A program made the position numbers and the translations under genes. The notes under the pieces are model-generated. The model saw only the letters and a program-made list of their open reading frames with translations. It was not told the origin of the DNA and searched no databases. 23,978 bases of DNA from an uncultured Blautia sp. (lineage in GTDB: Bacteria > Bacillota > Clostridia > Lachnospirales > Lachnospiraceae), in the NCBI GenBank assembly GCA_900539525.1, contig UQCM01000044.1:1-23978 (forward strand), read 5' to 3'. Of this stretch, positions 6,797 through 14,317 are shown piece by piece; the first letter of the stretch is position 1; each line of letters begins with the position of its first letter.

Positions 6797-8068
6797 ATGG
6801 AGCTTTCACAATATTTTAAAAGTATATTGGAACAGGACAGATGTGCGGTCGTCATCTGTAATCTGGAGCATGAGATTATTTATATGAATCCTGCCGCCGT
6901 GAAACAGTATGAGAGGAGAGGCGGCAGCAGCCTGATGGGAAAAAATCTTCTGGACTGCCATAATGCGAAGTCACAGGAGAAGATCCGGAAGGTCGTGGCA
7001 TGGTTTGCAGAAAGCAGGGAGAACAATATCCTGTTTACCTTTCACAATCAAAAGCAGAACAAGGATGTCTATATGGTGGCTCTGCGTGAGGATGACGGGA
7101 CACTGATCGGTTATTATGAAAAGCACGAATACCGCAATACGGAGAGGGGGCTGAAATACCTGGTGATCGGGGCAGGCGCCACCGGAGGATGCATTGCAGG
7201 TTTTCTGTCAGATGCCGGAAAGGATGTGACCCTGATCGCACGGGGCAGAAACCTTCAGGCCATACGTGAGAACGGACTGAAGATCCGCAAAGGACAGCAG
7301 GAGCGTCAGATCGCGCTAAAGGTTCTGCCGGAGGAGGAATACGAAGAGAAAGCGGATATCATTTTCTTATGCGTCAAGGGATATTCACTGGAAGAGACGT
7401 ATCCTCTGATACGGAGGGCGGCAGACGGCCATACCATAGTGATTCCGATCCTGAACATTTACGGCACCGGAGAGAGGATGACAAGGGAACTGCCGGGAAT
7501 CAGGGTGCTGAACGGGTGTATCTATATTGCGGCGGAGGTGGAAAAGCCCGGAGTGCTTCGGATGGGAAGTGATATTTTCCGGATCGTCTACGGCTCTGTG
7601 GACGGGAAGAAGGAGAATCCCCTGCTGGATATCGTGGAACAGGATCTGCGGGAAGCAGGAATCACGCCTGTCTATACGGATCAGGTGAGGAGAGATACGC
7701 TTCAGAAGTATGCGATGGTGTCTCCCATGGCAGCGGTGGGAGCTTTCTATGATATAAATGCAGGCGGTATGCAGAAGCCGGGGGAAATGAGAGAGCGCTA
7801 TCGGGCATGTATCGGTGAGATCAGGAGTCTGGCAGAAGCCATGGGGCTTTCTTTTCCCGGAGATGTGGTGCAGACAAATCTGGATATTCTGGACCAAATG
7901 GCACCGGACTGTACGGCTTCTATGCAGAAGGATCTGAAAAAGGGAGGGCAGTCGGAAATCGACGGACTGATTTTCGAGGTCGTGCGTATGGGACACCGCT
8001 ATGGGGTGCCCGTGCCGAATTATGAAGAGATTGCCGCAAAATTCGGATACCGGTATGAATCTGTATAA
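6797..8068 (+). CDS. PAS domain fused to a ketopantoate reductase-like dehydrogenase
   Basis: The protein has 423 residues in two parts. Residues 1-113 form a PAS-type sensor module, with CAVVICNLEHEIIYMNPAA and the motif NLLDCHNAKS at 50-59, ending in YYEKHEYR. Residues 119-423 are a PanE/ApbA-like reductase: Rossmann motif GAGATG at 125-130, RGRNLQAI, the catalytic-type lysine K304 and SEID at 386-389. In E. coli PanE the lysine is followed at +4 and +8 by asparagines that contact substrate; here those positions are V308 and A312. The substrate may therefore not be ketopantoate. GGAGGG 7-8 nt upstream supports the start, and no stop or frameshift separates the domains. No panB or panC lies nearby. 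A PAS-regulated NAD(P)H-dependent 2-oxoacid reductase is the best inference. Confidence 0.85.
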   Translation: MELSQYFKSILEQDRCAVVICNLEHEIIYMNPAAVKQYERRGGSSLMGKNLLDCHNAKSQEKIRKVVAWFAESRENNILFTFHNQKQNKDVYMVALREDDGTLIGYYEKHEYRNTERGLKYLVIGAGATGGCIAGFLSDAGKDVTLIARGRNLQAIRENGLKIRKGQQERQIALKVLPEEEYEEKADIIFLCVKGYSLEETYPLIRRAADGHTIVIPILNIYGTGERMTRELPGIRVLNGCIYIAAEVEKPGVLRMGSDIFRIVYGSVDGKKENPLLDIVEQDLREAGITPVYTDQVRRDTLQKYAMVSPMAAVGAFYDINAGGMQKPGEMRERYRACIGEIRSLAEAMGLSFPGDVVQTNLDILDQMAPDCTASMQKDLKKGGQSEIDGLIFEVVRMGHRYGVPVPNYEEIAAKFGYRYESV

Positions 8069-8115
8069 GAGAATCAGTGACAGATGAAGAGGCAATAGGA
8101 CTCTCCCTGAATGGA

Positions 8116-8160
8116 GAAAAAGGCTTCCGCATAGGTATGAACTGTGCAGAAGCCTTTTTC
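8116..8160. terminator. Bidirectional intrinsic terminator
   Basis: GAAAAAGGCTTC at 8116-8127 and GAAGCCTTTTTC at 8149-8160 form a perfect 12-bp stem. The inner sequence GCATAG/CTGTGC can extend pairing with one G-U. Flanking A and T runs give a U-tract on either strand. It lies between the convergent PAS-reductase gene and proA and would terminate both. Confidence 0.9.
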
Positions 8161-8169
8161 TACTGTGAT

Positions 8170-9453
8170 TTAGCTGTTCAGATCTTTAAAATGAAATTTC
8201 TTCTTCCCGGAGGCGTAGTCTCCTACAATCTGCCCGGTTCCGAACAGCTTGTATTTGTATGTCACCAGCCCTTCCAGTCCTACCGGTCCCCTGGCGTGGA
8301 TCTTTCCGGTGCTGATGCCCACCTCGGCGCCGAAGCCGTAGCGGAAGCCGTCGGCAAAGCGGGTGGAGCAGTTCTGATAAACGCCCGCGGAATCCACCAG
8401 CTGCATGAATTTACAAGCGTGTTCCTGATTTTCTGTAATGATACAGTCCGTATGATGGGAACCGAAATGGTTGATGTGGCGGACTGCTTCCTCCAGGCTG
8501 TCCACCAGCTTTACGGAGAGGACGAGATCCAGATATTCGGTGTTAAATTCGTCTTCTCCCATGGTTTCGCAGGCGATGATTTCGGATACTTCCTTCGTAC
8601 CGCGCAGCTTCACGCCGGCATCGGCCAGGGCTTTTGCAGCAGCAGGCAGAAAATCGGCAGCGATCCTTCGGTTCACCAGGAGTGTCTCAGTGGCATTGCA
8701 TGCAGCCGTATACTGGGTCTTGGCATCCACCAGAATCGGAAGCGCTTTATCCATATCATAGTCGTCGTCCACATAAATATGGCAGACACCGTCCGCATGG
8801 CCCATGACAGGAATCTTTGTATGGTTCATGATGTACTGCACGAACTGGTTGGAGCCTCTTGGAATCAGCAGATCCACACAGTCATGGCAGGAGAGCAGTT
8901 CATCGATCTCATTGTGAAGCTCTGCCTGAAGCATGCAGCCCTCCGGAAGTCCACAGGCTGTCACAGCATCGTAAATAAGCTTGAACAGGACTCTGTTTGT
9001 CCGGGCGGTTTCCTTGCCTCCCTTTAATACGGCGCAGTTTCCGCTCTTGATGCACAGGGATGAAATCTGTACCAGTGCATCCGGTCTTGCCTCAAAGATA
9101 ATGCCGATGACTCCGATCGGGCAGGTCACCCGATAGAGGGTAAGCCCCTCATCCAGCTCTCTGGCGAGCTGTACCTGCGAAAGAGGGTCGGGGAGTTTGA
9201 TCAATTCTTCGATACCGGCGATCACATCCGCCAGCTTATGTTCGTCAAACTTTAAGCGTTTCATTACAGCGGCGGCAATGCCTGCCTGCTCAGCTGCTTC
9301 CATATCCGCCCGGTTTGCCGCAAAGATTTCTTCGCTGTGCGCTAAGAGAGCTTCTGTCGCTGCCCGGAGCGCTTCATTTCTTTTATCCAATGGAAGTGCA
9401 GCCATGACAGGGCAGTCTTCCTTCATTTTTCTGACTTCGGTTCTGATATCCAT
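8170..9453 (-). CDS. proA: Glutamate-5-semialdehyde dehydrogenase (gamma-glutamyl phosphate reductase)
   Basis: This enzyme reduces gamma-glutamyl phosphate to glutamate 5-semialdehyde with NADPH in proline synthesis. The 427 residues match the usual ProA length of about 417. Visible are CPIGVIGIIFEARPDAL at 111-127, the KSGNCAVLKGGKE cofactor region, and the catalytic cysteine C252 in AACNATETLLV. ATG 9453 has AGGAAAGGAA just upstream on the minus strand. Longer readings to 9540 would add 29 residues that do not resemble the family and would cover much of the leader. A promoter lies at 9551-9579. proB is not adjacent, so glutamate 5-kinase must be elsewhere if the pathway is complete. Confidence 0.95.
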   Translation of the reverse strand: MDIRTEVRKMKEDCPVMAALPLDKRNEALRAATEALLAHSEEIFAANRADMEAAEQAGIAAAVMKRLKFDEHKLADVIAGIEELIKLPDPLSQVQLARELDEGLTLYRVTCPIGVIGIIFEARPDALVQISSLCIKSGNCAVLKGGKETARTNRVLFKLIYDAVTACGLPEGCMLQAELHNEIDELLSCHDCVDLLIPRGSNQFVQYIMNHTKIPVMGHADGVCHIYVDDDYDMDKALPILVDAKTQYTAACNATETLLVNRRIAADFLPAAAKALADAGVKLRGTKEVSEIIACETMGEDEFNTEYLDLVLSVKLVDSLEEAVRHINHFGSHHTDCIITENQEHACKFMQLVDSAGVYQNCSTRFADGFRYGFGAEVGISTGKIHARGPVGLEGLVTYKYKLFGTGQIVGDYASGKKKFHFKDLNS

Positions 9454-9550
9454 AGAAATTCCTTTCCTGATGATGCGATTTTTGTTGGTAGTCGTCTTTG
9501 TAACGGTTTGGCAGGCTGTGTATCTAATGCCTGATCTCACGTTTTAATTT

Positions 9551-9579
9551 ATTATAGAGGAAAAATACCGATTATGCAA
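9551..9579 (-). promoter_or_regulatory. proA promoter
   Basis: On the minus strand a perfect TATAAT (9551-9556) lies 17 bp downstream of TTGCAT (9574-9579), a weak -35. The start point would be near 9545, leaving a leader of about 90 nt before the proA start at 9453. Confidence 0.6.
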
Positions 9580-9583
9580 AACT

Positions 9584-9758
9584 ATTTTGCGATGTCAGGG
9601 ACTTCTACTCTGATTTACAATACTGTACAGGCAGAGCGAGATTATGCAGTATGCGTCTTACGTGCATTGCGAAGCGTGTTACTGGTCACGGAGCGAACAG
9701 CAACGGAAGCAGTATACAGCAAAAAAACGGGCAACAGGACAGCTTGTAATTTAACCCG
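9584..9758. other. Gene-free stretch with a short palindromic repeat
   Basis: The gap between proA and the ATPase gene is about 390 bp. I see no convincing coding frame in 9584-9758. It contains an imperfect 27-bp palindrome at 9678-9704 (GTTACTGGTCAC, then GCGAACAGCAAC) that recurs at 21291-21317 and in degenerate form at 16758-16780. It also contains an 8-bp palindrome CTGTACAG at 9623-9630. Because the stretch ends in a strong plus-strand terminator, it might be transcribed as a small RNA, but I see no clear plus-strand promoter. Confidence 0.4.
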
Positions 9759-9800
9759 AAAACCGCTATACTGGGGAAAAGACCCGGTATAGCGGTTTTT
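9759..9800 (+). terminator. Orphan strong intrinsic terminator upstream of the ATPase gene
   Basis: AAAACCGCTATACTGGG at 9759-9775 pairs with 9783-9799 to form a 17-bp stem with one G-U pair and a 7-nt loop, followed by a T-run. It has classic intrinsic terminator form. No plus-strand gene precedes it, because proA faces the other way. It may end an unannotated small transcript or act as a leader attenuator or insulator for the gene at 9846. Confidence 0.8.
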
Positions 9801-9845
9801 ATAACGCTCAGATATCGGAATGATTACGTTTTCGGGGAGGTGCTT

Positions 9846-11570
9846 ATGGGAAGAAGGGTAGCCATCGGGATACAGGATTTCGGGGATCTGATAGAGAAAA
9901 AATATTTTTATGTTGATAAGACAGCCTTTCTCAGAGAATGGTGGGAGAGCGGTGACAGCGTGACACTGATCAACCGTCCGCGCCGGTTCGGGAAGACCTT
10001 GTGCATGAGTATGACGGAAAAGTTTTTTTCTGTGGATCATGCAGGACGTGGAGATCTGTTTGAGGGGCTTTCTATCTGGGAGGATGAGACATACAGGAAG
10101 CTGCAGGGAACGTATCCGGTGATCAGTCTGTCTTTTGCGAATGTGAAAGAAAAAAACTATCAGGCGACCCGGAAAAAAATCTGTCAGCTGTTTACAAATC
10201 TCTATATGGAACATTCGTTTTTGTTAGAAAGTGGAGTGCTTTATGAGGCGGATATACGTTATTTTAAACGGGTGTCAGAGGAAATGGACGATGTAGATGC
10301 GAGCCTGGCGCTGTATCAGCTTTCAGATTTCCTGTGCCGTTATTATGGAAAAAAGGTGATTATTCTGCTGGATGAATACGATACCCCTATGCAGGAGGCA
10401 TGGGTGGATGGGTTCTGGGATGAACTGGTGGGATTCACCAGAAGCCTGTTCAATGCCACCTTTAAGACGAATCCGTGGCTGGAGCGGGGGCTTATGACAG
10501 GGATCACCAGGGTAAGCAAAGAGTCTATTTTTTCAGATCTGAATAATCTGAAAGTGATTACTACTACGTGTGACGAATATGCCACATCCTTTGGTTTTAC
10601 GGAACAGGAAGTGTTTATGGCGCTGGAGGAATGCGGACGGAGTGATCAAAAGGAGAAAGTGAAACAGTGGTATGACGGTTTTATTTTTGGAAAGCATAAG
10701 GATATCTATAATCCATGGTCGATTCTGAATTTTCTGGATACGGGGCAATTTACCACCTACTGGGCCAATACCAGTGCCAACAGTCTGGTGAACAGGCTGA
10801 TCCGGGAAGGGAGCCGCCATATTAAGGAAAAGTTTGAGGGGCTTCTGAAGGGGGAAGTACTGCGTACCCCGATTGACGAGCAGATCGTGTATAACCAGTT
10901 GACGGGAAATGAGCGGGCGATCTGGAGTCTGCTGCTGGCCAGCGGATATCTGAAGGTGCTGTCCTATGACCGTCTGGAGCTGCTGGAACCCGGAGAAGAA
11001 CAGATGTATGAGCTGGAGCTTACGAACTATGAGGTTCGTCTGATGTTTGAGGGAATGGTCCGGGGATGGTTTGCAGAGGCAGGGGAGGATTACGGTGATT
11101 TCATCAGAGCACTGCTGCAGGATGACCTGGAGGCGATGAATGTCTATATGAATGAAGTATCCCTGGAAGTCTTCAGCTATTTTGACTCAGCGGTGAAGCC
11201 CTCACGCAACGCAGCGGAACGTTTTTATCACGGGTTTGTCCTGGGGCTTTTAGTGGAGCTGAAAGGCAGATATCTCATCACATCCAACCGGGAGAGCGGT
11301 TTCGGAAGGTATGATGTCATCCTCGAACCGAAGCATCCGGACCGGGACGATGCCATCATTATGGAATTTAAGGTGTTTAACGGAAAAAAAGAGAACAGTC
11401 TGGAGGATACCGTACAGACGGCTCTGCGCCAGATCGAGGAAAAGCAGTATGCAGCCGGATTAGTGGCCCGGGGGATCGAAAGGGAACACATCCGCTGTTA
11501 TGGATTTGCTTTTTGTGGAAAAGAAGTACTGATCGGGGATAACAGGGATATTGGTTCGTGTTTTTGTTGA
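9846..11570 (+). CDS. AAA-ATPase-like protein with C-terminal PD-(D/E)XK nuclease-like domain
   Basis: The protein has 574 residues and belongs to the large AAA-ATPase_like/DUF1703-type family, which is abundant and often multicopy in Bacteroidetes and gut Clostridia; its biological role is unknown. The N-terminal part shows IQDFGDLIEKKYFYVDKT, the family's P-loop variant RPRRFGKT at 44-51 and Walker B LLDEYDTP at 174-181. The C-terminal part carries nuclease-like residues D490, E507 and K509 (EFK) followed by ALRQIEEKQY, as in PDDEXK_9-type domains. GGGGAGG at 9834-9840 supports ATG 9846 over the GTG at 9840. It lies next to a strong orphan terminator, and no obvious partner gene is present. 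Confidence 0.85.
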   Translation: MGRRVAIGIQDFGDLIEKKYFYVDKTAFLREWWESGDSVTLINRPRRFGKTLCMSMTEKFFSVDHAGRGDLFEGLSIWEDETYRKLQGTYPVISLSFANVKEKNYQATRKKICQLFTNLYMEHSFLLESGVLYEADIRYFKRVSEEMDDVDASLALYQLSDFLCRYYGKKVIILLDEYDTPMQEAWVDGFWDELVGFTRSLFNATFKTNPWLERGLMTGITRVSKESIFSDLNNLKVITTTCDEYATSFGFTEQEVFMALEECGRSDQKEKVKQWYDGFIFGKHKDIYNPWSILNFLDTGQFTTYWANTSANSLVNRLIREGSRHIKEKFEGLLKGEVLRTPIDEQIVYNQLTGNERAIWSLLLASGYLKVLSYDRLELLEPGEEQMYELELTNYEVRLMFEGMVRGWFAEAGEDYGDFIRALLQDDLEAMNVYMNEVSLEVFSYFDSAVKPSRNAAERFYHGFVLGLLVELKGRYLITSNRESGFGRYDVILEPKHPDRDDAIIMEFKVFNGKKENSLEDTVQTALRQIEEKQYAAGLVARGIEREHIRCYGFAFCGKEVLIGDNRDIGSCFC

Positions 11571-11640
11571 AAGGGAGGCCGGGGAGAGACGGCTATGTGA
11601 GCAGGAGCTGAACTGTTTCGAAAAAGAAGGTCAGTCACGG

Positions 11641-12639
11641 ATGCAGATGGAAAGAAGCGGTGATATGAAAGAAAAAGAGATAGATACGGGAAATATCAAG
11701 CATGCAGCACAGAAGGATGTAAATGTGTGTTTTACTTCGTGTACACTCTGTCCAAGGATGTGTCGTGTGAACCGGCTAGAGGGGCAGCGGGGATACTGTC
11801 GGGAGAGCGCAGAACTGGTTGTGGCCCGGGCGGCACTTCATATGTGGGAGGAACCTTGCATTTCAGGACAGACCGGTTCCGGAACGGTATTTTTCAGCGG
11901 ATGTTCCGTGGGCTGTATCTTTTGTCAGAACAGCAGCATTGCCTCAGGAAAGTCTGGCAGGGTCATTTCCGCGGAGCGTCTTGCAGAAATTTTTCTTGAG
12001 CTGCAGGAGGCAGGAGCCAATAATATCAATCTGGTGACACCTGCCCACTACGTGCCCTGGATCATCCGTGCCCTGGATCTGGCGAAGCGGCAGGGACTCG
12101 TTCTGCCGGTTGTGTACAATACCGGAGGGTATGAGAGGAGAGAGACCCTGCGGATGCTGGAAGGGTATGTGGATATTTATCTGCCGGATCTGAAATACCT
12201 GGATTCCGGGCTGGCAAAGGAGTATTCAAATGCGCCGGATTATCCGGAATATGCCCGGGAAGCCATTGGTGAGATGGTGTCTCAGGTGGGGGAGCCGGTG
12301 TTTGAACAGGGCAGCGGGCTGATCAGGAAGGGCGTGATCGTCCGTCATCTGGTGCTGCCGGGACATGTCAGGAATTCGAAGGCGGTTCTTAAGTATCTCT
12401 ATGAAACGTATGGGAATCGTATTTATATCAGTATCATGAGCCAGTACACACCGATGCCGCACATGAAGGAGCATCCTCTGCTTGGCAGGAAGATCACCAG
12501 ACGGGAGTACGACAAAGTCGTGAGTTATGCATTGGAGCTTGGAATAGAGAATGCATTTATCCAGGAGGGAGATACAGCGAAGGAGAGTTTTATTCCGGCG
12601 TTTGACGGGGAAGGGGTAGAAACGTCAGCCAATTGGTAA
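11641..12639 (+). CDS. PflA/PflX-like radical SAM protein
   Basis: This belongs to the uncharacterised group related to pyruvate formate-lyase activating enzymes (COG1313-type). Numbered from ATG 11641, the protein of 332 residues has an N-terminal cysteine cluster CTLCPRMC (C34, C37, C41) and GYC (C53), followed by VNR. The radical SAM motif is CSVGCIFC (C88, C92, C95; CX3CX2C), which binds the 4Fe-4S cluster that cleaves S-adenosylmethionine. YLPDLKY and SQYTPMP are conserved in the group. The start is uncertain: ATGs at 11641, 11647 and 11665 all lack a strong Shine-Dalgarno, and the same frame is open back to a TTG at 11551. No glycyl-radical enzyme gene is adjacent. It follows the ATPase gene by about 70 bp and may be cotranscribed. 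Confidence 0.82.
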   Translation: MQMERSGDMKEKEIDTGNIKHAAQKDVNVCFTSCTLCPRMCRVNRLEGQRGYCRESAELVVARAALHMWEEPCISGQTGSGTVFFSGCSVGCIFCQNSSIASGKSGRVISAERLAEIFLELQEAGANNINLVTPAHYVPWIIRALDLAKRQGLVLPVVYNTGGYERRETLRMLEGYVDIYLPDLKYLDSGLAKEYSNAPDYPEYAREAIGEMVSQVGEPVFEQGSGLIRKGVIVRHLVLPGHVRNSKAVLKYLYETYGNRIYISIMSQYTPMPHMKEHPLLGRKITRREYDKVVSYALELGIENAFIQEGDTAKESFIPAFDGEGVETSANW

Positions 12640-12668
12640 AGAGACATAGATTTTTCAGATGGTTCTAT

Positions 12669-12697
12669 TTGACAAATCAGCTGTTTCGGACTATTAT
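12669..12697 (+). promoter_or_regulatory. Promoter of the thiamine operon
   Basis: TTGACA at 12669-12674 and TATTAT at 12692-12697 are spaced by 17 bp, close to the sigma70/A consensus. The predicted start near 12704 lies just before the TPP aptamer, which is the expected arrangement. Confidence 0.8.
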
Positions 12698-12710
12698 AAG
12701 GATAAGTTCA

Positions 12711-12808
12711 TAGAGCAAGGGGAGCTGGCGCGCCGGCTGAGAGGAAATACGAACGGATTTCGACCCTGGAACCTGATACGGATAATGCCGGCGTAGGAAG
12801 CGAGAGTA
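12711..12808 (+). ncRNA. TPP riboswitch (THI element)
   Basis: The conserved core is present: GGGGAGC, then GGCTGAGAG, then ACCCTGGAACCTGAT, then GGATAATGCC followed by GGCGTAGGAA. This is the thiamine pyrophosphate aptamer. Binding of TPP should repress the thi operon, and the terminator-like hairpin at 12832-12862 indicates control by premature termination. Between the two is a small hairpin, ATACA-gatga-TGTAT, at 12811-12825. Confidence 0.95.
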
Positions 12809-12831
12809 AGATACAGATGATGTATATGAGT

Positions 12832-12862
12832 AAGGTGTGTTCCGTGAGGAATGCACCTTTTA
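12832..12862 (+). terminator. Riboswitch-controlled intrinsic terminator
   Basis: AAGGTGTGTTCC at 12832-12843 and GGAATGCACCTT at 12848-12859 form a 12-bp stem with two G-U pairs and a GTGA tetraloop, followed by TTATT. It is placed 24 nt after the aptamer and about 150 nt before thiC, as expected for TPP-dependent attenuation. The U-tract is short, so termination may be partial. Confidence 0.75.
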
Positions 12863-12928
12863 TTACGTCCTGAATTCGCTGCAGTACAGGCGTCCTGCCA
12901 GAGTGAAAGGAAACGAAGGGCTGTATGA

Positions 12929-12994
12929 ATGTTGATACAAATCGTAACGCTTCCGGACATCAGGTCAAAAGGAACCGTTACCATCAATCGATAA
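12929..12994 (+). CDS. Possible 21-codon leader ORF upstream of thiC
   Basis: ATG 12929 follows GAAGGG (12915-12920) with an 8-nt spacer and encodes a 21-residue peptide ending at TAA 12992-12994, 15 nt before thiC. It lies between the riboswitch terminator and thiC. The peptide is not recognised. It may be chance, or a translated leader helping ribosome access to thiC. Confidence 0.25.
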   Translation: MLIQIVTLPDIRSKGTVTINR

Positions 12995-13009
12995 AACAGG
13001 GAGGAAGAT

Positions 13010-14317
13010 ATGGATTACACAACACAGATGGATGCCGCCAGAAAGGGAATCATCACTCCGGAAATGGAGATCGCAGCGGCAAAGGAAGACTGGAATGTTG
13101 AAGAACTGAGGGAACTGATCGCAAAGGGACAGGTGATTATCCCGACGAATAAGCGCCATACATCGCTGAGTCCGTCGGCCATCGGCTCCATGCTTAAGAC
13201 AAAGATCAATGTAAATCTGGGAATCTCCAGGGACTGTAAGGATATGGATGTGGAGATCGAGAAGGTCAACAGTGCGGTAAAGATGGGCGCAGAATCCATC
13301 ATGGATCTGAGCTCCTTCGGAGACACCCGGACTTTCCGGAAGCGTCTGACCAGTGAGTGTCCGGCGATCATCGGTACCGTGCCGATCTATGATGCAGTCG
13401 TGTATTATCACAAGCCATTAAAGGAGATCACCTCTCAGGAGTGGCTGGATATTGTAAGGATGCATGCGGAGGACGGTGTTGATTTTATGACGATCCACTG
13501 CGGCATCAATAAAGAGACAGCAGATAAGTTCAAGAGAAATAAGCGTCTGACCAATATTGTATCAAGAGGCGGTTCCATCATCTTCGCATGGATGGAAATG
13601 ACGGGACAGGAGAACCCGTTCTATGAGCATTATGATGAGATCCTGGATATCTGCCGGGAGTATGATATCACCATGAGCCTGGGGGATGCCTGCAGGCCGG
13701 GCTGCTTAAAGGATGCGTCGGATATTTCCCAGATCGAGGAGCTGATCACCTTAGGTGAGCTGACAAAGCGTGCCTGGGCGAAGGATGTACAGGTCATGAT
13801 CGAGGGGCCGGGACATATGCCTCTGGATCAGATCGCGGCAAATATGAAGATTCAGCAGACGATCTGTCAGGGAGCACCTTTCTATGTACTGGGACCACTC
13901 GTTACGGATGTGGCACCGGGATACGATCATATCACGGCTGCCATCGGCGGTGCGATCGCTGCCACTTATGGTGCCGCCTTCCTTTGCTATGTGACACCGG
14001 CGGAGCATCTGCGTCTGCCGAATCTGGAGGATGTAAAGGAAGGAATCATTGCTTCCAGGATCGCAGCCCATGCGGCGGATGTGGCGAAGGGAGTGAAAGG
14101 AGCGATCGACTGGGACAATCAGATGAGTACGGCGAGAAAGAAGCTGGACTGGGAGGAAATGTTCTCTCTGGCCATTGATCCGGAGAAAGCGAGGAGATAC
14201 CGCGCCGAGGCGAAGCCTGAGAAGGAGGATACCTGCAGTATGTGCGGTAACTTCTGTGCAGTAAAGAACATGAACCGTATCCTGGACGGAGAGATCGTGA
14301 ATATCTATGATGAATAA
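13010..14317 (+). CDS. thiC: Phosphomethylpyrimidine synthase ThiC
   Basis: This non-canonical radical SAM enzyme rearranges 5-aminoimidazole ribotide into HMP-P, the thiamine pyrimidine. The protein has 435 residues, the short form typical of anaerobes. Visible are TTQMDAARKG at the start, VNLGISRDCKD, FMTIHCGIN, SRGGSIIFAWM, SLGDACRPGC, EGPGHMPLDQI, YVLGPLVTDVAPGYDHI and the C-terminal cluster-binding CSMCGNFC. That cluster is spaced CX2CX3C, one residue tighter than the CX2CX4C of the long bacterial form. GGGAGGAAG just upstream fixes the start. It is the first gene of the riboswitch-controlled thi operon and overlaps thiD by 11 bp. Confidence 0.97.
   Translation: MDYTTQMDAARKGIITPEMEIAAAKEDWNVEELRELIAKGQVIIPTNKRHTSLSPSAIGSMLKTKINVNLGISRDCKDMDVEIEKVNSAVKMGAESIMDLSSFGDTRTFRKRLTSECPAIIGTVPIYDAVVYYHKPLKEITSQEWLDIVRMHAEDGVDFMTIHCGINKETADKFKRNKRLTNIVSRGGSIIFAWMEMTGQENPFYEHYDEILDICREYDITMSLGDACRPGCLKDASDISQIEELITLGELTKRAWAKDVQVMIEGPGHMPLDQIAANMKIQQTICQGAPFYVLGPLVTDVAPGYDHITAAIGGAIAATYGAAFLCYVTPAEHLRLPNLEDVKEGIIASRIAAHAADVAKGVKGAIDWDNQMSTARKKLDWEEMFSLAIDPEKARRYRAEAKPEKEDTCSMCGNFCAVKNMNRILDGEIVNIYDE

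Noticed and set aside
7385..8095. Minus-strand open frame (236 codons) opposite the reductase half of the PAS fusion
   Set aside because: It is antisense to a conserved domain, has no ribosome binding site, and is rich in residues expected from a shadow frame.
8077..9027. Plus-strand open frame (316 codons) running from the terminator into proA
   Set aside because: It spans a strong terminator, lies antisense to proA, and its residues are unlike any protein I recognise.
9454..9540. N-terminal extension of ProA
   Set aside because: MDIRTEVRKM at 9453 matches the normal family start and has a good ribosome binding site; the extension lies in the leader.
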